A stretch of DNA of 64,000 nt from Aneurinibacillus soli (GCF_002355375.1 NZ_AP017312.1:816001-880000); one strand, 5' to 3'. Shown: positions 38,601 through 46,728, counted from the first letter of the stretch. Made by a program: numbers and translations. Notes: generated by a model from the sequence alone, not told the origin.

Positions 38601-38873
38601 ATGCATTATGTAGCATTTTTACCGATTATCGACCAGGAGAAAAATAAGGAGCATCGCCCGGCTCATCTTGCACATATTAATGATCTGTTCAAGCAAGGGA
38701 AAGTAATGGCAGCAGGCCCGTTCACAGATGGAAAAGGCGGTCTTGTGATCTATATTGCAGATACGTACGAAGAAGCATTGGAGCTGGCTGAGAAAGATCC
38801 AGCTGTAACATCAGGCGCACGCACACTTGAGTTGCGAGAATGGGGCGCACTGAATTTGCCGCTTGAAGGATAA
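38601..38873 (+). CDS. YciI-family protein
   Basis: A protein of 90 residues with the ferredoxin-like YciI pattern: HRPAHLAHINDLFKQGKVMA, AAGPFTDGKGGLVIYIADTY, EEALELAEKDPAVTSGARTL. The His-Asp pair typical of the family is present. Functions are poorly known; some relatives act as small dehydrochlorinases or accessory enzymes. It precedes ispH by 37 bases and may be cotranscribed. Confidence 0.85.
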   Translation: MHYVAFLPIIDQEKNKEHRPAHLAHINDLFKQGKVMAAGPFTDGKGGLVIYIADTYEEALELAEKDPAVTSGARTLELREWGALNLPLEG

Positions 38874-38910
38874 GGAGCGGTGCACTGCTTTGGTGTGAGG
38901 AGGGATACAA

Positions 38911-39849
38911 ATGGAAGTAATCAAAATTTCACCGCGCGGCTATTGTTATGGTGTTGTCGATGCGATGGTGCTTGCGCAGCAGACAGCCAAAAACTTTGAT
39001 CTGCCGCGCCCGATTTACATTCTTGGCATGATCGTACACAATCGCCACGTTGTACACGCGTTTGATGATATGGAAATTATTACACTAGATGGACCGGATC
39101 GCATGGAGATGCTGGAACAGGTTGAGAAGGGAACCGTCATTTTTACTGCGCACGGCGTTTCCCCGCAGGTGAAGGAGCGGGCACGAGCGAAGGGGCTGAC
39201 GGTAGTGGATGCGACCTGTCCGGATGTTACTAAAACGCACGACTTGATCCGTGAGAAAACGGCAGAGGGTTATCATGTGATCTACATCGGTAAGAAAGGG
39301 CACCCGGAGCCAGAGGGAGCGCTCGGTGTAGCGCCTGGATTGGTGCATCTTATTGAGAAAGAAGAAGATGTGGACAGGCTGGAGCTTGATGATGAGAAGC
39401 TGATTGTGACGAATCAGACGACGATGAGTCAGTGGGATATTCGCCATGTTATGAATAAGGTGATTGCCCGTTATCCAGCGTGTGAAGTGCATAACGAAAT
39501 CTGCCTGGCGACGCAGGTACGCCAGGAAGCGGTTGCTGAGCAGGCAGGGGAAGCAGATTTACTTATCGTAGTCGGTGATCCACGCAGTAATAATTCCAAC
39601 CGCCTGGCACAGGTGTCAATGGATATCGCGGGCACACAGGCGTATCGCATTGGTGACATAAGCGAACTCGATATTGAATGGCTGAAGGGTAAGCAAAAAG
39701 TCGCGGTGACGGCAGGAGCTTCTACGCCAACACCATTGACGAAAGAAGTGATTCGATTTCTGGAGCAGTTCGATGAAACGAAACCAGAGACATGGGAGAA
39801 GAAGCGGACCGTGAATCCACAAAAAATGCTTCCGACTTATAAGGGATAG
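38911..39849 (+). CDS. ispH: 4-Hydroxy-3-methylbut-2-enyl diphosphate reductase IspH
   Basis: A protein of 312 residues. The three Fe-S cysteines are C12 (RGYCYG), C103 (DATCPD) and C198 (NEICLATQ), with the substrate histidines in VHNRHVV and TAHGVSP. It performs the last step of the MEP isoprenoid pathway. The ending [19 protein letters not shown] resembles Bacillus IspH. Ribosome site GAGGAGGG. Confidence 0.97.
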   Translation: MEVIKISPRGYCYGVVDAMVLAQQTAKNFDLPRPIYILGMIVHNRHVVHAFDDMEIITLDGPDRMEMLEQVEKGTVIFTAHGVSPQVKERARAKGLTVVDATCPDVTKTHDLIREKTAEGYHVIYIGKKGHPEPEGALGVAPGLVHLIEKEEDVDRLELDDEKLIVTNQTTMSQWDIRHVMNKVIARYPACEVHNEICLATQVRQEAVAEQAGEADLLIVVGDPRSNNSNRLAQVSMDIAGTQAYRIGDISELDIEWLKGKQKVAVTAGASTPTPLTKEVIRFLEQFDETKPETWEKKRTVNPQKMLPTYKG

Positions 39850-39859
39850 CATGAATAAG

Positions 39860-39892
39860 GCAGGCAGACCATAAAGGTCTGTCTGTTTTTTT
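39860..39892 (+). terminator. Terminator of ispH
   Basis: CAGGCAGACC and GGTCTGTCTG pair around ATAAA, then seven T. Confidence 0.9.
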
Positions 39893-40058
39893 GTGGTAGA
39901 TACATAAAAGAACATCCTGTTCAACACAAAAAAAATTTGAAAATACAATAGACAAACAATGTTTGCATTACATTTAATAGGGTTTGTTCAGAATTTGTTC
40001 AGTGGCTTTTGATATTATATAGAATTGTACATTAGTTCTTACAAAAGGGGATTATTTA

Positions 40059-43000
40059 ATGGCAAAAATCAAATCCATTTATGCAGTGTTTCTTTCGTTT
40101 CTTTTCGTCTTTTCAACGTGTATAGGGGGTTTACCTACGAATCTTGTGTATGCAAGTTCGTCTTGGGATTCAGTAGGCACTGCGGGTTTCTCAGCTGGTG
40201 GTATTTCCGACACTTCGCTTGCGATTGCCCCGGATGGAACGCCATACGTAGCGTATGTGGATGAGAAGAACAGTAAGAAACCCACGGTCATGAAGTTGAA
40301 CGGATCAAGTTGGGAGGCAGTAGGCACTGCGGCTGTCTCAGATGTTGTAGCTATGAAAACTTCGCTTGCGATTGCTCCGGATGGAACGCCATACGTAGCG
40401 TATGTGGATGAGTTTAACAGTTATAAAGCCACGGTCATGAAGTTTAACAAATCAAGTTGGGAGAAAGTAGGCGATGCGGGTTTCTCAGCCGGTTTTGCTG
40501 ACTACACTTCGCTTGCGATTGATAAGAAAGGAACGCCATACGTAGCGTATCAGGATATTGTGAACGGTTCTAAAGCCACGGTCATGAAGTTTAATGGATT
40601 AAGTTGGGAGAAAGTAGGCGATGTGGGTTTCTCAGCCGCTGTAGCTCACTATACTTCGCTTGCGATTGCTCCGGATGGAACGCCATACGTAGCGTATCAG
40701 GATAATGGGAACAGTGCTAAAGCCACGGTCATGAAGTTTAACGGGTCAAGTTGGGTGCCAGTAGACTCTGCGGGTTTCTCAGCCGGTGAAGCTAAGTACA
40801 CTTCGCTTGCGATTGATAAGTATGGAATGCCATACGTAGCGTATCAGGATGGTGGGAACCGTTCTAAAGCCACGGTCATGAAGTTTAACGGATTAAGTTG
40901 GGTGCCAGTAGGCGATGTGGGTTTCTCAGCCGGTCAAGTTTTCGAAACTTCGCTTGCGATTGATAAGGAAGGAACGCCATACGTAGCATATAGGGATGTT
41001 GGGAACCGTTCTAAAGCCACGGTCATGAAGTTTAACGGATCAAGTTGGGTGCCAGTAGGCGATGTGGGTTTCTCAGCCGATGTAGCTGTGTACCCTTCGC
41101 TTGCGATTGATAAGGAAGGAACGTCATACGTAGCGTATATGGATGTTGGGAACAGTGCTAAAGCCACGGTTATGAAGTTTGTTCCTCCTGTAGCGGTTAC
41201 AAGCGTGGCGTTGAATAAAAATACATTGACACTGACAGCGGGAGGAGCAACGGGAAGTCTAACAGCTACGGTAAGTCCAGATAATGCGACAAATAAGAAG
41301 GTAACCTGGAGCAGCAGTAACTCAACTGTAGCAACCGTAGATGCAAATGGAGTCGTGACGCCAAAAGCAGCGGGAACATCCACGATTACGGTTACGACAG
41401 AAGATGGCAACCAAATCGCAACATGTGTGGTTACGGTACAAGCAGCTCTTAGCGATCTTACGGTAAGTGAAGGAGCGTTACAGCCTGCTTTCTCGACGAC
41501 ACAGGATACGTATTCCGTTGATGTAACAAATGATGTGACATCGATTACCGTAGCTGCTACGGCAGCGGACCCGCAGTACAAAGTTTTCATCAAGGGAAAT
41601 GAGACTACATCGGATACAATTACTCTTGATGTAGGAGCGAATACGATTCCAGTAAAAGTGGTAGCGCCAAATGATGCCGAAGAGAAGACAGCAAAGACGT
41701 ATACGATTACGGCCAATCGAGGAAGTGTACCGGTATCGGGTGTCGCATTGGATTCATCAACATTGAGTCTAACAGCAGGAGGCAATACGGCAACGCTGAC
41801 GGCGACGGTGAATCCAGACAATGCGACAAACAAAAAGGTAACCTGGAGCAGCAGTAACTCAACGGTAGCAACCGTAGATGCGAATGGAGTCGTGACGCCA
41901 AAAGCAGCGGGAACATCCACGATTACGGTTACGACAGAAGACGGAAACAAAACCGCAACATGTGCGGTTACGGTACAGGATGAGATAGGGGTAACGAGTG
42001 TCACGCTAGATAAGACGACAGTGAGCCTGACAGCAGGAGGAAGCCCAGCTACACTGAAGGCTACGGTAAATCCAGACAATGCGACAAACAAAAAGATAAC
42101 CTGGAGCAGCAGTAACCCAACGGTAGCAACCGTAGATGCGAATGGAGTCGTGACGCCAAAAGCAGCGGGAACATCTACAATTACGGTTACGACAGAAGAT
42201 GGCAACAAAACAGCAATATGTGCGGTTACGGTACAGGCAGCATCTTCCGGTGGCAGTAGCGGAGGAGGCGGTGGTGGAAGTCGAGACACGTCTTCTTCTA
42301 CTAATACGCGGACCTCTTCCGTTCTAGTTGGTGAGAATGAAAAAGGAAAACAGGCAGCGAGTGTAGAGATCATCCGAACCGTTACAGCCGACGGGAAAAA
42401 GAGTGATACCGTTACTCTGGATGCCAAAAAAGCAGCCGAAGCGATTGCCAAAGCGACAGGCACCATGAATATGGTAACGCTCCCGATCCCTGACCTGAAG
42501 GGAAATGAAGCGCAGGAAATCGTAGCGAATGTACAGAAAGAGGCATTGGCTACCATGGCAGACAAAGGATTCTCTGCCCAGGTTGTGACAGATAAAGCGA
42601 CGATTGAGCTTCCGAAAGAAACGGTGTCGTCTCTCAGTAAAAAAGACGTATATATGAAAATCGAGCCGGTAACGAAAGAAAACGAGATTCAACAAACCAA
42701 AACATTGCTGAGTGTACAGGCGAAGGATGGTAGTGTAATCGGAACTTCGTTACACATCGAGACAAACTTCTTGGGTCGTACGAAAATCACACTCCCATTA
42801 ACGGGAATGAACATTCCGACAGATGCGAAGAAACAGGAAGATTTCCTCCAATCACTTGGCGTCTTTATTGAGCATAGTGATGGGGAGAAAAAAGTCGACA
42901 AAGGCGAAATTCAATATGACGAGAAGCACAATCCGATCGGTCTCTCTATTTGGGTAGATAAATTCAGTACGTTCACACTTGTCAATCTGCCGAAAACAAA

Positions 43001-43532
43001 AGTTCCGGTATTCACCGACATTCAAGGTCATTGGGCCCAATCACATATTCAGCAGCTTGTACAAAGCGGAGCGGTTAGCGGCTATCCAGATGGAACGTTT
43101 AAACCAAACAAGACGATTACGCGCGCTGAGTTTGTAGCGATGGTTGTCAAAGCATTTGGCTTACAGCCGAAAGAGAATATGGATATTGCTTTTACCGATA
43201 CGAAAAACCACTGGGCAAAAGCTGCGATCGAAACAGCGTATGCGAATGGCATCATCAATGGCTACAACGCGACCACGTTTGGAGCAGATGACACGATTAC
43301 GCGTGAACAAATGGCAGTTATCCTGACGAACATCAAGAAGAACGGTACAGAAGGAAAACAGCTGTCATTTAAAGATGCAACGTCGATCTCTGCATGGGCA
43401 CAGAAAGCGGTGAGCCGAGCTGTGGAAGAAGGAATCATTATGGGTTATCCCGATCAAACGTTCAAGCCGAATAAAACGGCGACAAGAGCGGAAGCCGTAA
43501 CGATGATTCACAACGCTTTAACTATGAAATAA
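40059..43532 (+). CDS. S-layer-anchored surface protein with seven-repeat propeller and Ig-like domains
   Basis: A protein of 1157 residues. Signal peptide about 1-33. Residues 36-378 are seven tandem 49-residue repeats (W..VG..GFSA....TSLAI... then GTPYVAY), which would fold as a seven-bladed beta-propeller. Then BIG2 Ig-like domain (about 379-462), a cadherin-like beta-sandwich (about 463-556, SDLTVSEGALQPAF), two further BIG2 domains (about 560-728), a Ser/Gly linker and an unassigned 240-residue region. Three SLH domains end the protein (from about 984), giving binding to secondary cell-wall polymer. Probably an adhesin or surface enzyme partner; no catalytic motif seen. Transcribed alone. 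Confidence 0.9.
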   Translation: MAKIKSIYAVFLSFLFVFSTCIGGLPTNLVYASSSWDSVGTAGFSAGGISDTSLAIAPDGTPYVAYVDEKNSKKPTVMKLNGSSWEAVGTAAVSDVVAMKTSLAIAPDGTPYVAYVDEFNSYKATVMKFNKSSWEKVGDAGFSAGFADYTSLAIDKKGTPYVAYQDIVNGSKATVMKFNGLSWEKVGDVGFSAAVAHYTSLAIAPDGTPYVAYQDNGNSAKATVMKFNGSSWVPVDSAGFSAGEAKYTSLAIDKYGMPYVAYQDGGNRSKATVMKFNGLSWVPVGDVGFSAGQVFETSLAIDKEGTPYVAYRDVGNRSKATVMKFNGSSWVPVGDVGFSADVAVYPSLAIDKEGTSYVAYMDVGNSAKATVMKFVPPVAVTSVALNKNTLTLTAGGATGSLTATVSPDNATNKKVTWSSSNSTVATVDANGVVTPKAAGTSTITVTTEDGNQIATCVVTVQAALSDLTVSEGALQPAFSTTQDTYSVDVTNDVTSITVAATAADPQYKVFIKGNETTSDTITLDVGANTIPVKVVAPNDAEEKTAKTYTITANRGSVPVSGVALDSSTLSLTAGGNTATLTATVNPDNATNKKVTWSSSNSTVATVDANGVVTPKAAGTSTITVTTEDGNKTATCAVTVQDEIGVTSVTLDKTTVSLTAGGSPATLKATVNPDNATNKKITWSSSNPTVATVDANGVVTPKAAGTSTITVTTEDGNKTAICAVTVQAASSGGSSGGGGGGSRDTSSSTNTRTSSVLVGENEKGKQAASVEIIRTVTADGKKSDTVTLDAKKAAEAIAKATGTMNMVTLPIPDLKGNEAQEIVANVQKEALATMADKGFSAQVVTDKATIELPKETVSSLSKKDVYMKIEPVTKENEIQQTKTLLSVQAKDGSVIGTSLHIETNFLGRTKITLPLTGMNIPTDAKKQEDFLQSLGVFIEHSDGEKKVDKGEIQYDEKHNPIGLSIWVDKFSTFTLVNLPKTKVPVFTDIQGHWAQSHIQQLVQSGAVSGYPDGTFKPNKTITRAEFVAMVVKAFGLQPKENMDIAFTDTKNHWAKAAIETAYANGIINGYNATTFGADDTITREQMAVILTNIKKNGTEGKQLSFKDATSISAWAQKAVSRAVEEGIIMGYPDQTFKPNKTATRAEAVTMIHNALTMK
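40164..41192 (+). repeat. Seven tandem 147-bp coding repeats
   Basis: The repeat period is exactly 147 bases: the TGG codon recurs at 40164, 40311, 40458, 40605, 40752, 40899 and 41046. Blocks such as ACTTCGCTTGCGATTG and GCCACGGTCATGAAGTTTAA recur almost unchanged, so units are recent duplications or are being homogenised. Confidence 0.95.
41194..42240 (+). repeat. Three near-identical BIG2 coding repeats (dispersed)
   Basis: About 250-base units beginning near 41194, 41728 and 41989 share long identical tracts (for example GCAACCGTAGATGC and ACGCCAAAAGCAGCGGGAAC), interrupted by the cadherin-like segment between the first and second. Confidence 0.9.
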
Positions 43533-43548
43533 GAAAGTAACAGGAAGC

Positions 43549-43588
43549 CAGACATATTCCCTTAAAGGGTAGTATGTCTGTTTTTTTT
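43549..43588 (+). terminator. Terminator of the surface-protein gene
   Basis: CAGACATA and TATGTCTG form the outer stem with an inner CCCTT/AAGGG hairpin, then eight T. Confidence 0.88.
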
Positions 43589-43612
43589 GTTTTAATAATT
43601 TTCAAAAAATAC

Positions 43613-43641
43613 TTGCTGTACTATGACAGAAGTGTTATGAT
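43613..43641 (+). promoter_or_regulatory. Sigma-A promoter of the 67-aa gene
   Basis: TTGCTG (43613-43618), 17-base spacer, TATGAT (43636-43641) with a TG extension; 38 bases before the start codon. Confidence 0.7.
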
Positions 43642-43678
43642 ACAGATAATAAGAAAACGGATATGGAGGGATTTTGTT

Positions 43679-43882
43679 ATGATACAGAACCATGTAGGTC
43701 GCCAATATTGCCTGTCGCGTGAAATGAAATCGTTTGTCGTAGAGGAAATGGACCGTCTGTTCTTCGCCTGTCGTTATGAAGGTTCGAATGAAGGCTTTGT
43801 GATTGAGAAAGATGCATTCCACCGTCAGGTACAGCGTGGTCGTATTGTAGCAGGTCCAGTTGACACGGCACTCGCGATTTAA
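43679..43882 (+). CDS. Small hypothetical protein (67 aa)
   Basis: A 67-residue soluble protein starting at the ATG after TGGAGGG; an upstream in-frame start would overlap the promoter. It contains two cysteines (in QYCLS and FACRYEG) and the stretch EGFVIEKDAFHRQVQRGRIV. No family is recognised. Its good promoter and ribosome site argue that it is real. It lies 54 bases before another unknown gene and may be cotranscribed with it. Confidence 0.65.
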   Translation: MIQNHVGRQYCLSREMKSFVVEEMDRLFFACRYEGSNEGFVIEKDAFHRQVQRGRIVAGPVDTALAI

Positions 43883-43936
43883 GTAGGAACACGGCGTCAG
43901 TCTACCGCATAGGATACAGAGAAAAAGGTGATGCGG

Positions 43937-44293
43937 ATGAGACGACGAGCATATAGGAGACAACAGAGCTCCTGTAATGAAGTGAAACAGGGGCACGTAG
44001 CGGTTCCAGAAAACTTTCTGATGATTCAGCAGTTTGTGGATAAAGGGGGAAATCCATGGCGGCTGAATCCGGTGGAGACAGCGGAACGAGTCGGGATTGC
44101 CAATTTAGGCTTTAGCCCGGGGGACAAATTTGTCTTCCGTAGCTACTATGTAGATTACGGTTCCGGTTTGAACCATGCGCTGGTGGATGCACAGCATGGA
44201 ATTTGTAAGTTCCTTGTTGAACTGTATCAGCCGGTACGGCAGGGAGGCTCAGGTATCTGGGCAGTAGAGAGAGTTACATTGTTAGGTGTATAG
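43937..44293 (+). CDS. Hypothetical protein (118 aa)
   Basis: A 118-residue protein; the ATG at 43937 is six bases after AAAGGTG, while the two earlier in-frame starts would overlap it. A basic N-terminus (MRRRAYRRQQ) leads into a globular domain with GNPWRLNPVETAERVGIANL and a C-terminal VELYQPVRQGGSGIWAVERV. This WRLNPVETA...VRQG..GIW pattern resembles a small domain found in several uncharacterised Bacillales proteins, but I cannot name it. Confidence 0.65.
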   Translation: MRRRAYRRQQSSCNEVKQGHVAVPENFLMIQQFVDKGGNPWRLNPVETAERVGIANLGFSPGDKFVFRSYYVDYGSGLNHALVDAQHGICKFLVELYQPVRQGGSGIWAVERVTLLGV

Positions 44294-44302
44294 CTGTTCG
44301 AT

Positions 44303-44346
44303 ATGAAAAGAGCAGGCTGCTTGTTATGGCAGCCTGCTCTTTTCAT
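44303..44346. terminator. Bidirectional terminator
   Basis: GAAAAGAGCAGGCTGC pairs perfectly with GCAGCCTGCTCTTTTC between convergent genes. Confidence 0.92.
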
Positions 44347-44720
44347 TTTACTTCAAGTGTCCCACTGAATCCGGTTTCAGGATGTCCCGGTGTATCAGAG
44401 ACAAAAGGGAACGTTCCTTTTTTGATCGCCTGGAATTCAATGGTACTTAGCTCATCTTTTTTTAGGTCCGGTGAGAAAATGTGATAATCAGTTAGCGTAA
44501 AATTGTGGGTCTGACTGTCTGTGTTACGAATCACAAGCGAAACCGTATCTCCCTGCTTACATGTCAGATGATTAGGGGAAAATCCGGTTTTTGTAATCAT
44601 AATCGTTTGTGACATTCGGGTCGTAAGGGTAAAGACACGACCATGCTGCTGATTCCAGGTAAATACGGCTACATTGATCGCAAGCAGTATCAGGACCCAT
44701 AAAATACGAGTGCGACGCAT
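44343..44720 (-). CDS. Cupredoxin-like secreted protein lacking the Cys and Met copper ligands
   Basis: A protein of 125 residues with an N-terminal membrane helix (about 5-20, RILWVLILLAINVAVF) and a cupredoxin_1-like beta barrel (about 38-125: GFSPNHLTCKQGDTVSLVIR, THNFTL). The usual end motif C...PGH...GM reads VSDTPGHPETGF: the ligand cysteine is serine and the axial methionine phenylalanine, while both histidines remain. It may bind copper differently or not at all. It abuts the preceding gene by one base and is the third of three genes for exported proteins. Confidence 0.75.
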   Translation of the reverse strand: MRRTRILWVLILLAINVAVFTWNQQHGRVFTLTTRMSQTIMITKTGFSPNHLTCKQGDTVSLVIRNTDSQTHNFTLTDYHIFSPDLKKDELSTIEFQAIKKGTFPFVSDTPGHPETGFSGTLEVK

Positions 44721-45349
44721 TAGCGCTCAGGACTCTCGGGACCGGCACCCGGTTGTGTTTTGCTGCGGAATTGCTCCGCTAGATTGACAGTGAACAGATG
44801 GTGTGTCGGATAGAAATATACATACGGCTCGATGCGGCGATTTTCCGGTGTAATCTGGAACATCCACATCTCAGGTGTCGTTGTCATGCCTTCGTTCATT
44901 CGGACGTTATAATAGACCGTATCCCAGTATCCGTTTTTATAAGCGAGCAGCGTTAACTGACCATGCAGACGAGCAAGTGCATCACTTGCAAAGCGCGGAT
45001 CACGAATGACGGGAGCTGGAAAGGCAGGTGTAAGCCCGTTTTTGTCTGTTTTAGTTCGGTATCCATTCTCGGCTACGACAACTTCTGCATCTGCGAGTGG
45101 TTTTTGAGTGGTCGAATCAATGACTTTAACTTGAAGCATGGCCCACTTGTCCCATTTGTTTGCACCCGGGATATCAGGTCCTGGCTTGACGGCTGGTTGT
45201 AAGGTCAGTGGATCACTGCTTTGACGATGAACGGTCTCATATTTGAACTCGGGAAGAGGTTTGTGTTCGGGCTGTGGCGCCGCCTTAGTCTGGAAGGGCA
45301 AAGCGCTGAGCAGTGCAGACAACAGAAGAGGGGGCCACCACTTTTTCAT
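44720..45349 (-). CDS. Secreted protein with carboxypeptidase-regulatory-like domain
   Basis: A protein of 209 residues starting at the ATG after GGAGG; a slightly longer frame overlaps the upstream gene. A signal peptide (about 1-22, ending QTKAAPQ) is followed by a prealbumin-like beta-sandwich with VIDSTTQKPLADAEVVVAEN, the usual pattern of CarboxypepD_reg/CNA-B-like folds. The C-terminal part (MWMFQITPENRRIEPYVYFY) is not recognised. No catalytic motif. It lies 14 bases after the SpoIID-like gene and overlaps the cupredoxin-like gene by one base. Confidence 0.65.
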   Translation of the reverse strand: MKKWWPPLLLSALLSALPFQTKAAPQPEHKPLPEFKYETVHRQSSDPLTLQPAVKPGPDIPGANKWDKWAMLQVKVIDSTTQKPLADAEVVVAENGYRTKTDKNGLTPAFPAPVIRDPRFASDALARLHGQLTLLAYKNGYWDTVYYNVRMNEGMTTTPEMWMFQITPENRRIEPYVYFYPTHHLFTVNLAEQFRSKTQPGAGPESPER

Positions 45350-45363
45350 GTGTTTTCCTCCGA

Positions 45364-46008
45364 TCATGGGATTTTCACCAGCTTTTTGCCTTCATAATAG
45401 AACTGCAGAATTTGGAGCATATTTTTATTTTGCTTTTCTGCTAAATACTGGCTTCCATTTTGAGACATTTTTTGGGCGTTACGGTACTGAAAGTTCGGGT
45501 CATTTGGATAGCCTGCACGATAGTTCAGTTCAAAAATCGTATCATCGCTTTTGACATAAGCGAGGTTCATGACTTCATCGAATGCGGCATTCGTGCGTGG
45601 CATGCTGGTACCTTCCCGATACACCTGGAAGTTGGTCGTGTTATCAACGGAGAACTTCTGATTATCAATCGTTACTGGATTGAGCGCGTGATACCAGGCG
45701 AACATTTTAATGGCCATCGCGCCAGCTTTCAGAGATTCGGGCTCCCAGGTTGGCAGCCATTCGTTCGGCAGTACATTACGGATGTACGTTTCAAATGGCA
45801 GGGACATCACATACAAAATACGACCTCGTGGATTCGGTTCGCCACCCGGCTTGCTCTCACGTACGGCCACAAGCAGATTGCCCGGAACGGGAGTTTGTCC
45901 AATTTTTGGTTCGTTTTGCGCGTTTGCCGCTGGTACGGTCCAGAATAGTTGGACCGCTAGACATACGAGTAGAGCCGCACACAGCGTGAAAAAAGAATAA
46001 CGGCGCAT
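45364..46008 (-). CDS. SpoIID/LytB-domain secreted protein
   Basis: A protein of 214 residues. The start is the ATG after GGAGGAA, giving a signal peptide (about 1-29, FFTLCAALLVCLAVQLFW, cleaved near ANAQ). The SpoIID-like domain reads SLPFETYIRNVLPNEWLPTW followed by EPESLKAGAMAIKMFAWYHA; the glutamate in NEW fits the catalytic position of SpoIID lytic transglycosylases. It ends with a short helical tail. It is shorter than SpoIID and heads a three-gene minus-strand operon of exported proteins, so a cell-wall or cortex role is likely. Confidence 0.8.
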   Translation of the reverse strand: MRRYSFFTLCAALLVCLAVQLFWTVPAANAQNEPKIGQTPVPGNLLVAVRESKPGGEPNPRGRILYVMSLPFETYIRNVLPNEWLPTWEPESLKAGAMAIKMFAWYHALNPVTIDNQKFSVDNTTNFQVYREGTSMPRTNAAFDEVMNLAYVKSDDTIFELNYRAGYPNDPNFQYRNAQKMSQNGSQYLAEKQNKNMLQILQFYYEGKKLVKIP

Positions 46009-46134
46009 GCATATTCCTCCTTTATATGTAAGCATCTTTCTTGCTATGGATTAGTATGGGAAGAAACGGCTGTTTTGATCGCTGAAATAATTGGAAATTA
46101 TGTTTTGGGGTAGGGGAAGTCCAAAGTTTGGTGG

Positions 46135-46341
46135 TGGGTAAGAGAAGGGATGAGCCCGTCACTTTGTTACGCTTAGCGGAGAAGAAGGGGCTGGCCGCTC
46201 CAGGAGCCAGGTGAACTCGCCCACAAAAAGAGGCCGGGGGAGTTTCTCATAGAAGTGTTGTGGGCAAAAGCCCGTTCACCAGTCTCCTTCCGCTGGGGAG
46301 TCGCGTAAAGGCGTTCCTTGGCTCATCCCTTCTCTTATCCA
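46135..46341 (+). repeat. Structured repeat element, copy A
   Basis: Perfect 18-bp outer arms (46139-46156 TAAGAGAAGGGATGAGCC; 46320-46337) extend to 22 pairs with one G-T. Nested inside are GGTGAAC (46210) with GTTCACC (46274) and GCCCACAA (46219) with TTGTGGGC (46258), plus AGCGG/CCGCT and TTACGC/GCGTAA pairs. The element is homologous to copy B read on the minus strand, with shared blocks such as GCGTAAAGGCGTTCC and CTCCTTCCGCT. It has no plausible coding frame. It looks like a structured RNA or a palindromic intergenic repeat family. Confidence 0.75.
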
Positions 46342-46399
46342 AGCAAGTTTTTGTGCTCTACGCTCAAACACAAATTTTCATGTTGGGCATATATAATGA

Positions 46400-46446
46400 A
46401 ATAGGGTGTCTTTGACGTCATTTAATGACGTCAAAGACACCCTATT
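46400..46446. repeat. 47-bp perfect palindrome between the two elements
   Basis: Arms of 23 bases (46400-46422 and 46424-46446), containing GGGTGTCTTTGACGTCATT and its complement, meet at a single T. There is no strong T tract on either side, so it is not a typical terminator. Confidence 0.9.
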
Positions 46447-46522
46447 CTTACAAAAAATAGCTGTTATATAGCAATGTTTTGTATCAAACGATTTGTTTGT
46501 TGTTTGAATGAAAAAGTAGGTT

Positions 46523-46728
46523 GGGAGCAGAGAAGAGAGAAGCAGGGAACGCCTTTACGCGCCCGCCTAGCGGAAGGAGGGAGGCAAACGGGCCTTTGCC
46601 CGCGACCATTCAGCGAAAAGGCTTCATTGTCTCCTTTTCGCGGGCGAGTTTGCCGGACTTCTGGAGCGGACAGCTTCCGCATCATTGGAAGCGTAATAAA
46701 GTGACAGGCTTCTCTCTTCTCTGCTCCC
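46523..46728 (-). repeat. Structured repeat element, copy B (opposite orientation)
   Basis: Perfect 21-bp outer arms (46523-46543, containing GGGAGCAGAGAAGAGAGA; 46708-46728). Nested pairs: GGCAAAC (46583) with GTTTGCC (46648) and GCCCGCGA (46598) with TCGCGGGC (46638), and an inner GCGAAAAGG/CCTTTTCGC. Read on the minus strand it aligns with copy A over its whole length; the arm sequences differ between copies but pairing is kept. The 90-residue minus-strand open frame crossing it is Arg/Pro/Ser-rich and not supported. Confidence 0.75.

Noticed and set aside
39995..40021. Sigma-A promoter before the surface-protein gene
   Set aside because: TTGTTC and TATATA are present but with a 15-base spacer; several equally weak alternatives exist in this A/T-rich stretch.
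40164..41192. CRISPR-like direct repeats
   Set aside because: The 147-base period lies in frame within a secreted protein, with no short repeat/unique spacer pattern and no cas genes.
40934..42565. 543-residue open frame on the minus strand
   Set aside because: It is antisense to the repeats of the surface protein; the repeated codons keep the opposite strand free of stops. It has no ribosome site or domain.
46135..46728. Insertion sequence with terminal inverted repeats
   Set aside because: No transposase remnant or target duplication is visible, and the arms differ between copies while staying paired, which terminal repeats bound by one transposase should not do.
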